A DNA stretch of 64,000 nt from Halichondria panicea (lineage: Eukaryota > Porifera > Demospongiae > Suberitida > Halichondriidae), in NCBI RefSeq assembly GCF_963675165.1, contig NC_087380.1:1913803-1977802 (forward strand), in the 5' to 3' direction. The notes under the pieces are model-generated. The model did not search any database and had not been told where the DNA came from. It was given only the letters and a program-made list of their open reading frames with translations. This document shows positions 46,844 to 59,119 of the stretch, piece by piece. The translations under genes were made by a program, and so were the position numbers. Within the stretch, counting starts at the first letter, position 1. The number at the start of each line of letters is the position of its first letter.

Positions 46844-47472
46844 CGAATACTTCTCAGCAAGTTTTCATTTGTGCAGCAGTGCAGCTGTTTCTGCTCAGCT
46901 AAAGGTTGATCCAGAGTAAAGTGGACATGAAAAAAAGCTGATGGCAAACTCAGATTTAGCTAATTGATGCTCTAAGTAGCTCAACTCGAAATTGCATCGC
47001 ATTCTCCGAATGCAATTATCGCACGTTTATTTTTGCATGCTCATTACCTCATTATGAAGAAAGCTGTGAAGCTGATACCGCACCAGATCGATAGTTTCTG
47101 CATAGCTCTTTCTGTTTTTGCTAGCCGTCGTGCTAAATCGTCCGGATTTTCATGTAGCTTGAATTTCCATGCTTTACTCTACATGCACAAATTTATTTTA
47201 TTGTTGCGAATTGATCACCTCGCAAAGTTCGCGTATGGTATAATAATTATAATTATAGTGATACATTCATGCATGCAGTTGTGTACTGTGGCCCACCTCC
47301 CACTATTCCCAATGGATCTCCTGGGACACCAACCAGCACAACATTTGGAGGGAGAGTGTTTTACACATGCAACAATAGATATTACATGTCGGGATCAGCC
47401 ACTGTGACTTGTGAGGCTAGTGGGAGTTGGAGTACAAAACCAACTTGCTCAGGTCTGTGAAACATAATTGTG

Positions 47473-48447
47473 GTGCCGTATAGTGGGAAATTTTCGCGGG
47501 TGAACGTTTTTGCGATATGGCTCAAGAGCCCTCAGAATATATTTTCGCAGTTTTCGTTTCAATGCCCCATATATATACAAACATTGCACAGAGACACTTT
47601 TGAAAACTTCCTTTTGGGATTGCATGTGTAAGTAATTTGCTATCTTGATAGTATTGAGTTCAAACTTCCTTTTTGGACCATGTGGAAGTAAAAACTTTCG
47701 ATTCAAGCCAACACCCATGCATCAATAAAATATCCGTGCGTGGGAGTTTCTCCTAGTTTTGTGTTAGCTAATGGTGTTAGCTAAGTGGTAGGGTCGTTTT
47801 TAGCTGCGGCTATTTTTTATATGAGGCCACCTTGCTATTCCGACCAAGCTGCACTTCCCAAGGGTGGCCGGATTAACGAGAGTCCATTAATAGCTACTCT
47901 TTCAAAATTCATAAGAAATGGAAAAACAGATCAAACAAAAACGTTGGTAGTGATAATGGATTACACAACTGTAAAAATTATGCCGTAGGGTAAAGCTGAC
48001 TGTGTGTGTGTGTGTGTGTGTGTATTCTAGCTGTAACTGCTCAACTGTTTACTAATGCAACGAAAACTAACATGTACAGTTTTGATATGCTTCTAGCCAT
48101 GTCCATTTGGATTATAATTTGTGGATTTGCAAAACTAAAGCTTCTTTCGGCTTTAGTTTTGCTTACTTGGAGGCCATTGAAGTCTCAGTTTAGACTCTTG
48201 CGTAGCAATATCTGTTAATTTATAGGATAGTAGTTGTTTCTGCATGCAGTAAAGCAATAGTTGCAAAAGTTACACTGCCTTGCAATATATCCGTTGCATC
48301 AAGTTATTGCATCATGCAATGCTACACATAATACATGCCAACTTATAGTCTACCGCGTGATGTTGTTTTACTTTTAGCATCCGTTTCACAGTTATTCATT
48401 TCCTCAATTCATCACTGTGTGTAAACTTGAATTATTCGTTATTACAG
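47473..48447. other. Intron segment of unit F
   Basis: A copy of the 21523-21870 sequence, a (TG)n microsatellite (47999-48022), a perfect hairpin AAACTAAAGC...GCTTTAGTTT near 48133-48163, and an open stretch at 47818-47988 (PCYSDQAALPKGGRINESPL and onward) that I do not recognise. Confidence 0.35.
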
Positions 48448-48517
48448 CTGCTGAAACTGCAATGGTCTGTACTGATCTGATGGATCTAGTCAATGGAGGT
48501 GATATGGAGACCAAAGA

Positions 48518-48910
48518 CAGGGGCGTAGGGAGGGGGAGGGCTTTGGGGGCTGGAGCCCCCCCTTTCTCTGCAAAAACTACACTAAGAGCCCCACCTTCTC
48601 TGATGAGTCTTCAGCCTGGGAATTACTGGTATAGATTAGTGGCAGACAAACAGCATGTCCAAGAGCTAGCTATACTATACTAGTAACTTTGATTCTTTAG
48701 TGCAACTAAGCTAGCTAGCTACGGCTAGCTAGCTAGCTTTAGCAGTATTATTAATTGAAGCAAGGTGTGGCTATTTCTTGCACATGTGCAATGAGTCATT
48801 AATTAGGGGGTGTGGCTTCCCGTCACCGGAATTTTCGGCGCTCCGCGCCAAGTAGTTTCTGGCCCGAACAGCTCAGCCCCCCCTTCCTCAAATTCCTGCC
48901 TACGCCCCTG
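48518..48910. mobile_element. CAGGGGC-type TIR element inserted in a CCP exon, TSD AAAGA
   Basis: The ends CAGGGGCGTAGG and CCTACGCCCCTG are inverted. AAAGA occurs at 48513-48517 and 48911-48915. Removing the element and one TSD copy restores a 192-bp exon whose protein ([17 protein letters not shown]) matches the CCPs at 17882 and 30390. Same family and TSD length as 6935-7225. Confidence 0.85.
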
Positions 48911-51324
48911 AAAGATAACAGACCAGTGAACACTGTGGCCACCTACACCTGTGACACTGGCTACACTCTCAATGGAGTCAGTACCAGGACTTGTGGGAGT
49001 GATGGAGTGTGGAGTGGATCAGATCCAACGTGTGAAGGTTGGTAGCAATACATTTACAGTCATGCACTCTGTGTTGAGCAATATTAATATTTCGAGTATT
49101 ATAACAAGTTGTTTTCACTTGGGTGTATACAGCCATTGAGTGTCCTCCTCTACCGACCATTACCAACGGTATGATCTCCTACTTTCCTGATGTCACCCCT
49201 GACTATGACCTGGGAACTAATGCAACCATCACTTGTGAGGCTGGGTTCTATCTTGAGGGTAATGAGGCACGAGTGTGTATGGATGATAATGGAATGGACA
49301 CAATTGGAGTGTGGAGTGGTCAGAAGCCAAGCTGTGTCCGTAAGTTTAGCAATTGTAGTGTGTGTTTTGTGTTTTGCTACAGAACATTTGCCACTATGTT
49401 AGTTTACTGTAATGCATACGTATAGTACTGTCACCTAGATCTCTGATTGTTTATTGGCAAGACCTATTCATGAACTGTATCATTTCCCCAGTCGCCCCTC
49501 CTCCTGTACGTCCAGTGTTGTTCCAACTCAGACTCACCAATATCAACAACTGTCCTGACTGGGTGGTGAGTGCTAAGAATGTCCTAAAGCTAAAGCAAAC
49601 TAATGATTTACTTCTCTCTCTACAGGACCAGGATGGGAAGTTAGAAACTGTAACGAATGCGTTTGCTGCCGAGGTAGAGAGTCACTGTGGGTGTGGTTTC
49701 TCAAGCATGGTCATGACTGCTCCCCGCTTCCGCTGCTTCCCTGGGTCGGACAGAACTCTCACATTCCGAGCCACTCTAACCGATTCCAAGCTCCTCACTC
49801 CCATACAAGACTGGATACAAACCAATGGATTCATTCCCATTCAGAATATACTGATTGAGGTGGACAAGTCTTGTCAGGTGCAGATATCTACAGCCTCGAA
49901 TCAAAGCCGTGTGTACATACTGTTACATGTACATAGGCCACATGCAGCTTACTCGCTTTTATTCGAAAACGAAACATAAAAAAATAGCTAGCCAACTTTA
50001 CCTTGTTGTGTTGGGATAAAAACAGTGCTATCTGAGTATACACAGAACGACAGACAGACTGACTGACCGACTATATACTATAAAACCCGTGGCTGGCGCC
50101 GCGGCACACCTCTGGTTAATTATGTATCTCTCTACTGTTCTGAATTTGTACAAACTACATTTCCCCTCCCCAGACATGACCTACCACCAGTGTCGCTAAA
50201 GGGTGTGGTCAGTACTGGTGAGATACAATCATACGAGATAATGGAAATGGGTCACGAATACGAGGAAGTGTCCAAGTTCCAACGAGCCGTTGGTGGAACA
50301 CTACCCTTATATACAACTGGCTCCGAAAGCAAGTATGTTATAAAAACTGAGTCACCACCACCCACTCCACCAACACCACCCACACCACAACCCTTACAAG
50401 CGTTTAAGGCTACCGGAAATGATACTGAGTTTACAGAGTGCGTTGCTTACAGCAGTGCACGACCACCCACAGTCGCCCCCCACATCCCACCAGCTTATGA
50501 ACTAATACCTATAACCCCCTGTATGCTACTGTTGACTATTTGCATATTGTATAATCTTGTCTAATGTTTTTGCTTGCATGCATTTCATTTCATTTTGCAT
50601 GGCATTGTCGTCAATTTTACGCATCCTTGCTATTTGGACTCCACCCAACAACTGTGGATTATCATGCCATGCCGTTGAAGTGGTTGTTATTAGCCGCTAA
50701 AAACTCATAGCCTCAATCTACTTCAAGTCATATTTTATCTAGTATTTGAAAAGCCTTTCTGGTGATAAAAAGTAAATGTGTGGCGTGGTGTCAGAGGAAG
50801 ATAGTCATTGTCAATTAAAATTTGCTTCCGGAGAACTTCAAAATTGCATTTCGATCGTCTACTCTTTCTTTGTTACCTCCAACCACAGTAAAGTTTACTA
50901 GGGGGAGGTACTAAAAAAAGATTAGATGATAGGAATGCAATTAAAATGTCCTCCGGTATCCTCCTAGGCCTGGCGTGGTGGGTGGTGGTCATCTAGCCAG
51001 CTGATTTGAGAGAGGACGACCCTCGGAGAGTGGGAGGGGAAAAACCAGATACCACTATATATATGTACCGCTACTACCCACTGGTATAGGTAAAACTCAC
51101 AGCAAAAGTGACGGCTCGCGAGTACGAGTACAAATCTAACAGGTAGGATCATTGAGAATGTATAATAATATGAAACTGTGTCCCTCCTAGGGATCTTTGG
51201 AGTGTGCATTGTAATATGAGTTTTATACCACATGACTATTAGAAAACACAATAATTATTATATAGCACATACTAGATCTACAAGCTTACACTGCCCTTTC
51301 GGATGAACCCGGCCAAAGTTTGTA

Positions 51325-51417
51325 TAGCCGACTATGCACTCAAGAGTTGACTCACGATAAGTATGTTTGGGCCAAAACAAACTTATCGTGAGTCAACTCT
51401 TGAGTGTAGTCGGCTAT
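51325..51417. repeat. Palindromic inverted duplication
   Basis: AGCCGACTATGCACTCAAGA... is followed, after CCAAAA, by its inverse. The single-copy ancestor stands at about 2519-2580, so this is a local inverted duplication rather than an element end. Confidence 0.65.
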
Positions 51418-51470
51418 AAATACTGAGTATTCCTGTCAGCCCAACTTCTACCCCATTAGGCCAGTGTTCG

Positions 51471-51900
51471 TCAATGTCTTGTTTCTGGTTTGGAAATCAC
51501 CTTACCACTAGTGAGGGAGGGAGGTTATCATTATTCATTATTGTGACATCACTTCCTGTAAAACCCCATTTCCTGTTAATTAAAATAACCACACTGGATA
51601 TACAATAAAACCACAAATATGAAAAAGGAAAATCTTACCTAATCTTAGCCTCGGTCCCAGGCCGATTTTTTTTTAATAGAACAAAGTTGAAAAATACGTA
51701 GGCGACCTAGCGTTCAATTGGAGACGGATCGGCCTGGGATCGAGGCTAACCTAATCTATGCTGCAATCTATGCTATTTATCATGTGACACACCCACAAGT
51801 AGGTGTGGCTAATGAAAATAATGGAGTGATGTCATAATAATGAGTTTTTTGATGAGGCAGTGAAATTTGAGGAGGGAGGTAACCAGAAACAAGACATTGA
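51471..51900. mobile_element. Inverted-repeat element with nested GCCTCG-ended element
   Basis: TCAATGTCTTGTTTCTGGTT (51471) is inverted at the right end (ACCAGAAACAAGACATTGA, 51882-51900). The inner element at 51647-51747 has AGCCTCGGTCCCAGGCCGAT and its inverse. Confidence 0.6.
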
Positions 51901-52571
51901 TTAACACATTGGCCTTACTACCAATACATGTACTATTCTTAGGGCAGGTGCCCACATTGGTTTACCATTCCAACCACTGTAGACATACAGCTGTTTACTT
52001 AGTGTGCATGTGTGTGCTTGCTTTCAATCTGATAGGCTCAGTGTTAGTGAGTTGTTGTGTTGTCCTGAGGCAAGCACCTTTCAATAGCCTAGGGCTGTGA
52101 TAGTTTAGGAACTCTAGCAAATGGTGCATGTTGCCTTTGATTGTCAATCTGTGTGAAATACCTTAGTACTGAGTGATGTTATCATTGTACAATCATGATG
52201 CAAATCATAAGTATTAACCCACCCCCCACCTCAGGAAAGATAGTTCTCGAGACATGCTCACAACGGGACCTTCCTGGTTTGACCCAGCGTTGCCTATTGC
52301 CACACACACACCATTGACTGTGTAAGTATATAGGTTCATGCATGTAGCTGTATATAGTGTCTGCATGTCTTCATACACGTAGAGGCTAGCAACGTGCAAG
52401 TGCAGATAGCCCTAAATTGGTACTGTACAATGCTGACTGTATACTGTTTTCAACCCTGCCATTTGACGTCAATAGCTTATTGTGTACATGCATACAAAGT
52501 CTTGCATTATGAAGATTATTATAATTATTTGGGTGACTATAATTATTTACATTGGTCATTCCCCCATGCAG

Positions 52572-52767
52572 AGATGGAGGCAGGTTCAAGAGGATCCCCG
52601 TGTACAGAGACCCTGCTGGGGGGTACGGATTTGCATCACCATTCGAATTTGACTCTCTGCTCAGTTTAGTTCTGTACTATTCCACCAACACGATGGAGAA
52701 ACACAACCCTGAACTGGAGACAATGCTTAGATACCCTGCATTCCATGTGGACAGGGGCCGGAACTAG
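52572..52767 (+). pseudogene. SH2 second-half exon, open copy 5
   Basis: Open from a CAG acceptor to a stop: DGGRFKRIPVYRDPAGGYGF, FASPFEFDSLLSLVLYYSTN, TMEKHNPELETMLRYPAFHV, DRGRN. The YGF, F-S-L-x-x-L-x-x-Y-Y and NPxLxxxLxYP pattern is that of the p85 N-terminal SH2 rather than Src-type SH2 domains. The matching first-half exon (52224-52324) has TAG and TGA stops, so the pair cannot encode a domain unless joined to another exon. Confidence 0.65.
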
Positions 52768-52905
52768 CAGCTGTACAGTATTGTATGTGTATTATATATA
52801 CACTTTTGATGTGTGGAAATTCATTGCAATGATAATTTCAGACTTCCTGTTGTCACTGATCACTATTAAATTGGAGTACATGTAGGCATGCATGCATGAA
52901 GAAGC

Positions 52906-55900
52906 ATGAAGAAGTTACAAGGTGACTGTGTCTCTTGGCTGGTCCTTTTGACTGGAGCTGCTCAGCTCTTACTAGTGTGTGGAGAGGGTATGTTTTACTT
53001 GTGCATGACCTCTGCTAGCAAGATTGACTATTGGATTCCATACAATCTCTTCCATACTGAGGTAGCAATCTGTTCTGACCTCACTCTCACCAATGGAAAC
53101 ATTTTCTACACTGCTGGATCCCCTGACAACAGATCTCTCTATTCTGGAGCTACCTACACGTGCAATCCTGGCTACACTCTCATTGGAGAGAGCACCACCA
53201 GGACTTGTGTGAGTGGAGGGATCTGGAGTGGGTCACCTCCAACTTGTCATAGTAAGTTCTATATAATTGTTAGATACTGTTTTTTGGAGGTGTTTAGGGG
53301 TTAGAAGCCCAAAGGCACTGATTTAATATCCCAAGCGGTAGCGATGGGTATAATTATATAGAGTAAGTAACCCATTTTCGCCAGACACCTATAATCGGCG
53401 GCTATTGCACGAAGCACAAGACCATTTTGCACAAAACTTAACTACATGGACCTACAGATGGGTAAGAAAGTAACAGCTCCCAAAAATTTGGAAAGAATAA
53501 CTTGCTTGCGGACGGAATGGTGGTCATGAGAAGTGAGCTGCCGAATGTATCGATTAGGCCACTCCAAATGAGACTGTAGTTTCCCGTCAGAGACTCTAGT
53601 AAATTATATGCGGGTGTGAGCATAATGAACTCATTATAAATGTGTTGCGTCATGAATGGCTGCATTAGCAGAGCCTTGCAGCTCTCTTCTCATTCTTGCA
53701 GCTACCAATAGCTAGCATTCGAGTGATGGTAGCACTCCTAGTGGTCTGTGGGGTCAATGTCAACGTATGTTCTGTAGTTGCACATGCATCCATGTCACAT
53801 GATTGCATGCAAATATATACAGCTGTGGACTGTAGCACTCCTCCATCTATTACCAATGGATCTCCTGGGATACCAAGGAACACAACATTCACAGGGACAG
53901 TGACCTACAGCTGTAATGATGGCTATGCACTCTTTGGGATGGCTACAAGTACTTGTCAAGCAAGTGCAACCTGGAGCAGACCACCAGAATGCAGAGGTAC
54001 GTGTGCATATTCATCATTGGGTACATAACATGCATGCACCATACTCTAACACAGGTGTCCACATTGGTGGTATCCAATCTGGTGTGCCCATCTTAATTGG
54101 AGGTTCTGTTACTATCAGCTGCACCACTGATTCTCCTGCTGACTCAATAATGTTGCTCCAAGATGACCAACCTCTTCATGAAGCTCAACAGTCATCAACC
54201 ACCACCTTGATGTATACTAGTTCTTTTGTGTCTGACAGCATTCATCGAAACACTTTCAAATGTGAAGCACTGCTAACAGAGAGAACATATTCTTCAGATA
54301 CTGCCTTTGATATGGTTACCATTTCCATAGAATGTAAGTAATACAGCATATGTATGTGTATGGACTTAATTTCCCCACAGTTCCCCAACAACCTATTACC
54401 GCTATCATTAGAACATCTAGCCCATCAATTCCACAAGTTGGAGAGCCGTACAGTCGAATTTGCACTGTGTCTAAATTTCCTGGACTAGCTCACACACCAA
54501 CTGCACAATGGCTCAAGATTTCCACGGGGACTGAAAGAATCGGCATGCCCACTCCTAATGAAGCTGCTCTTGAGTTCTTTCCACTGAGAACCTCAGATGC
54601 TGGTAGATACCGTTGTCAGGGAAACCTCAATACTACTGTTCGCTCTCAACCTCTTTTAAACAGTAGCGATTTCGATTTAATTTCTCAAAGTAAGTCAATC
54701 TTTGTAGGCTATATGAATATTGTATTGCACTCATGTTTTTACAGTACCAGCACCAACAGTGATAATCACAAGGTCTCCCTCTGATTTATTTTTGTTTGCT
54801 AACCTCAGTGTGGTAACATTTACATGTCAAGTGTCCATACATACAAGCATCGATACTCCTGTCAATCTGAGCTTGACTTGGACTCGTGAGGTTTATAGTG
54901 ATGAAGATGATACAACCACTGAAGTGATCATGGTGAATAGTACAACCAAAGTAATCGAGAGAAGATGGACCTTTAATGATTTAAGTTCAAAAGACCAGAG
55001 AGTGACTTGCAATGGAACAATTAGTTCAGCTATCAGTTTTATTCGAGGCAATAGCAGTACGGCTGATGACATGTTATCTGTTGCTGGTGAGTTGCCATCT
55101 TCATAACCTATGATAATTGAAGTGAACACTTTCTATTTCAGGTGTGTTTCTTGTGTTCAACAACAGTGTACTGGACAATACTACCTCTGTACTAGCGAGG
55201 GACTTACGTGTCATACAGTGTCACTCTGACAAGACAGATACATTCAATGAAGACCAACACGGATGGACTTTTCCTAATAGCACCAAGATTACCAACATCA
55301 GCACACTGGCTGTTGCAACACGGGAAGGAGGACACCTGGCACTCACTCGAGTGGGAAACAGTTCCTTGCCAGCTGGAGAGTATTGTTGCAAGGCTCAGGA
55401 CGCCAGGGAAACCAGCCACACCCTCTGTGTGCATGTGGAGCCAGGTGAGGGTGAAGGTAGATGTTATGTCATCTAATCTGTAGTGCAGCTAGTAGCCATC
55501 TAATTGCTCTGGGAATTAATGTGAGCTGGCACATGTGTAACCAACTCCTAGATGTAACTAACTATAGCGATGACTACTTCTAGTTACATAGCCCTAGCTA
55601 TACGCTCTATTTACTATCCACAGAACCAAGTCCCAGTGGCAGTGTCATGATTGGAGGGATAGCTGCTGCGATTGTAATTTTGGTGGTTGCTCTACTGATC
55701 ATCATTGGAGCAGTTATTCTCATTGTTGTCAGGTAAGTAAACATTGTAAACTAAGTCCTTTCTCTGGGAACCAGTCACACCCTCTGTGTGCATGTGGAGC
55801 AAAGTCGCTCAGTGTTGTTAAGGGCCCGATTGGTCGGTAGAGTGGTAGGAGGAGTGGTCATTGTCCTTATCCTTGGGGTTGTTGTCATAGTGATAGCTAA

Positions 55901-56315
55901 TTTTGTGTTTAAGAGCAGAAGAGAGAAGCTTACTATCAACAAAACAACAAAATAAATAGATGAATGTTTTATATGTTTATATTGCTGAATTCTGATACAC
56001 TTTCCTCTCTCCCCCAGATGTAACGTACCACCAGGGTCGCTAAAGGGTGTGGTCAGTACTGGTGAGATACACACATACGAGATGATTGAAATGGGTCACG
56101 AATACGAGGAAGTGTCCAAGTTCCAACGAGCCGTTGGTGGAGAGTATGAGATCATTGGAGCACCCTCACAGACAACTGGCTCCAAGAGTAAGGCTGTTAT
56201 AAAGACTGAGCCAATACCACCCACTCCACCACAACCTTCACAAGCAACTGGAAATGATATTGAGTTTACAGAGTGCGTTGCTTACATCACGACCACCCAC
56301 AGTCGTCCCCCATAG
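52906..56315 (+). CDS. Unit G: two CCP, four Ig-like domains, TM and ITAM-like tail (intact)
   Basis: Exons: signal peptide 52906-52987 ([20 protein letters not shown]; the upstream in-phase ATG used by other units is lost, so the second Met is the start); CCP 53066-53251 and 53823-53996; Ig 54055-54333, 54381-54689 (DAGRYRCQG), 54745-55086, 55142-55444 (PAGEYCCKAQD); TM 55624-55732 (MIGGIAAAIVILVVALLIII); tail 56018-56315. Every exon is open and phases agree, including phase 2 from this TM into the tail. The tail has YEMI, YEEV-x10-YEII, then a short Pro-rich part and FTECVAY. The membrane helix differs from the Gly/Val type of the other units, a relic of which follows at about 55770-55953. 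Predicted type I cell-surface receptor; ligand unknown. Confidence 0.85.
55770..55953 (+). pseudogene. Relic of Ig4-SEA-like-TM exons inside unit G
   Basis: It contains the end of an Ig4-like exon (SHPLCA frame-shifted, GTGGAGCAAAGTCGCTCAGT) joined directly to the Gly/Val-rich TM and [15 protein letters not shown], then stop. The SEA-like part between them is deleted. The organisation before the deletion matches unit H. Confidence 0.7.
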
Positions 56316-57900
56316 CCCACAGGCTTATGAACAAATACAGCCGTTGATGTTGACTGCTTACATATTATATGTGTACCTGTACATAATTTGTGCATATATT
56401 CGTGAAAACTCTGATAACGAGTGCAAGCGTTTTGCTTTGCTCATGTGTTAGCTATAACTATTATTACTTCTTGCTTTGTATATTTATTGTGTTTGCAATT
56501 GTTGACATGAACCCACACAGTCAATATCATAATTATAGAAGAGGAGTTTAGTTGAAACAGATGATGCGAATTATCTTCAAAGATAGATCTATACTGAGTA
56601 GACTCTCGCTCTTCCGGCTTTCTGAACTGCCAACATGAGTCAACCTATTAGTTCTGCTGATAACACACTACAAACCAGCTGATATATAGCCATTACCCAG
56701 AATACCACCTCCGAACAGCGTTGAATGCGACCTATATGCTCTACCGGCTCGGCTCGTATACACTAAAGGTATTTGTCACTCTCATTACTGTACATGTCAT
56801 TCTCTATATTAAACATTTACCCCATGGGGGGTCTCGGAATATATTTTTGATTTTAGTTCATCATGTGTCCGTTAGTTCATGTTCGAAGATCTTTGGTCTG
56901 CATTTGCATTTATGGCATCACCAGTTCTTCGTGAATATGAATATGACGAGGTTTCCTCATTGTACTATGTTTAGTAGCCATTCCCACCACGTGTGTATAT
57001 CGACACATTGGTATCATGAGACGATAGCTTTGACATTCAGTTGTGTGCTTAGAGGGAGTGGCGTGTGCTTGCTTTCAATACGATATAGAGTGCTTTAGTG
57101 TTTATTGTGAGCATTACTCGTTGTGTTACCCTGAGCATAGATAACAGAGACTGCTCTATTATCTACGCCCTGAGGCAGTGATTACCACCTCTTATAGAGG
57201 CCTTGTGATAGCTTAACAGCAAATGGTGCATGTTTTGCCTTTGCTCCAATATCAATCTGTGTTTGATATAATAGATCTAGAGATCTACTAACATGCAGAT
57301 CTATAGTGCCATGCATCTAACTTAAGACTATACTATAGTGCAGCAATCATGTACTTTGTTTTGAAGTCATGATTGTAATTATAACGAACCACCCCCCCCA
57401 GAGATGGTTCTCAAGACATGCTCTGGTAAACCCAACAGGACCTTCCTGGTTTGACCCAGGATAATGTGGAGGAGTTTTCCACCTTGCCTTGTCACACACC
57501 ATTGTAAGTAAGGTTAGTTCATTGCTGTCTGTCATGTCTATCTCTTATCCCCCATGCAGAGACGGAGGCAGATTCAAGAGGATTTTAGTGAACAGAGATC
57601 CTGCTGGGGGGTACGGATTTGCATCACCATTCGACTTTGACTCTCTGCTCAGTTTAGTTCTGTACTATGCCACCAAGGAGAAACACAACCCTGAACTGGA
57701 GACAATGCTTAGATACCCTGCATTCCTTGTGGACAGAGGCCGTTAGTAACTGAACTAGCAGCTGTACAGTATTGTATATGTCACTGTGTATGTGTAGGAT
57801 TCTCTTTCTGTGTATGTGGTGCATGTATATACACGTTTGATGTGTGGACAATTCAGACTTCCTGTGATTTGGAGCGTGCATGAATGCATGAAGACACAGC
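56316..57900. other. Interval between units G and H0
   Basis: Sequence similar to that after unit D (GTGAATATGAATATGACGAGG region), an SH2 first-half remnant (about 57398-57503, NRTFLV then TGA) and, only about 60 bp on, an open SH2 second-half exon (57560-57746). Confidence 0.6.
57560..57746 (+). pseudogene. SH2 second-half exon, open copy 6
   Basis: It reads DGGRFKRILVNRDPAGGYGF, FASPFDFDSLLSLVLYYATK, EKHNPELETMLRYPAFLVDR, GR stop. It is open throughout and p85-type, with a short intron to a stop-containing first-half exon. Whether it is expressed is unknown. Confidence 0.65.
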
Positions 57901-59119
57901 ATGAAGAAGTTACAAGATTACTGTGTCTCATCTTGGCTGGTCTTTTTGGCTGGAGGTTTTCAGCTCCTAGTAGCCTGGGTTTGTGTAGACAGTATGTTTA
58001 ACAGTTTCTTTTGTAACCTCTCCAACCACTAAGTATAAATGCTAGAGTCTCGTAAGCCAACCTGTGTCCGTAAGTATTTTATTTATACCATAGCAATAAA
58101 ATTATCTGTTACAAAGCAATTGTACAGGCTGTCTGTCAATGGTAGGTTTCGGAAGTAAATGAAATTTTGAGGATAATTTGGTACATTGGCAGTCTATCAC
58201 AAGTGTGCTTACAGTGAGAGTCGAACGTGTATCTTTGTTAATGGTGGAGAGACAATCGGGAGATTCAATGGAAGTGAACCAACTTGTGATCGTGAGTTGA
58301 TTGACTGCTATAATAAATTATTAATAAGCGTATTGTCCACAGGTATCACATGCTCTGCTCTCCCTGATGTTACGAATGGGACCATTGACTATACTCTAGT
58401 GAGATAACTGCACCATATGACTATGTAACAACGGCTACTTATCAATGCAAGGATGGGTATAGTCTAGCAAGTGGAGACAGAGTGAGGACCTGTACTGGTG
58501 ATGGTAGGAGCACAGTGGGAGAGTGGGATGGTGCTACTCCTCGATGTCCATGTTCGATTTATTATTGCAATTGGTCGTATCACATGACTTATACCACATG
58601 ATAGCTGTGGACTGTGAGATTCCTCCGCCTATTACCAATGGATCTCCTGGGATACCAACAACCACAACATTCACAGGGACAGTGACCTACAGCTGTAATG
58701 ATGGCTATGTACTTTTGGGGATTGCTACAAGTACTTGTCAGGCAAATGCAACCTGGAGCAGACCACCAGAATGTAGCACCATCGACATCGTGTAAGTGTT
58801 ACCATGTAAATGTATACAGGCTAAATTGACTGTACACTGCTTTGAAACTAACGATTTACTTGAATTCTAAACGAATTATGCATCTGATTTTCGATCACTC
58901 TTTCCCTATTATCCCCCTATGCAGAGATGGAGGAAGGTTTAAGAGGATCCCTGTGTACAGAGACCTTGTTGGGGGGTACGAATTTGCATCACCATTCGAA
59001 TTTGACTCTCTGCTCAGTTTTTAGTTCTGTACTATGCCACCAACACGATGGAGAAACACAACCCTGAACTGGAGACAATGCTTAGATACCCTGCATTCCA
59101 TGTGGACAGGGGCCGTTAG
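57901..59119 (+). pseudogene. Unit H0: signal peptide, CCP fragments and in-frame CCP-SH2 exon fusion
   Basis: Signal exon 57901-57991 (MKKLQDYCVSSWLVFLAGGF, open, phase 1); CCP remnants at about 58030-58075, 58180-58290 and 58343-58550 (the last with stops); CCP 58605-58791. The last exon keeps the whole CCP up to RPPEC, then runs STIDIV and ends at GTAAGT in the sequence that is the donor end of SH2 first-half exons. Its end phase (2) fits the SH2 second-half exon at 58925, giving IDIVDGGRFKRIPVYRDLVG and so on, until +2 bp near 59018 bring a stop after DSLLSF. The signal exon could splice to 58605 in phase. It is a recombination chimera; expression unknown. Confidence 0.6.

Larger units (their letters stand above)
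42766..50564 (+). pseudogene. Unit F: CCP/SEA-like receptor with broken signal exon, transposon in a CCP exon, lost TM
   Basis: Exons: signal peptide 42766-42872 (2 bp shorter than in C, frame lost after VSWL); CCP 47279-47452; CCP 48448-49037 interrupted by a 393-bp element; CCP 49133-49339; SEA-like 49492-49565; SEA-like part 2 from 49626; tail 50174-50564. After VDKSCQVQIS (about 49889) the sequence jumps to what is intronic in unit C, so the juxtamembrane end, the TM and the donor are deleted; the open frame ends at 49979. The tail keeps YEIM and YEEV. A 5-bp difference near its end shifts it past the usual stop into AYELIPITP and a hydrophobic run. The 4.4-kb first intron is full of mobile elements. 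It is very probably a pseudogene. Confidence 0.7.
50565..52905. other. Interval between units F and G
   Basis: 3' flank shared with A and C, a palindromic inverted duplication (51325-51417), an inverted-repeat element (51471-51900) with a small element inside it (51647-51747), the conserved block with GGCAGGTGCCCACATTGG (about 51942), and SH2 halves at about 52224-52324 and 52572-52767. Confidence 0.6.
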
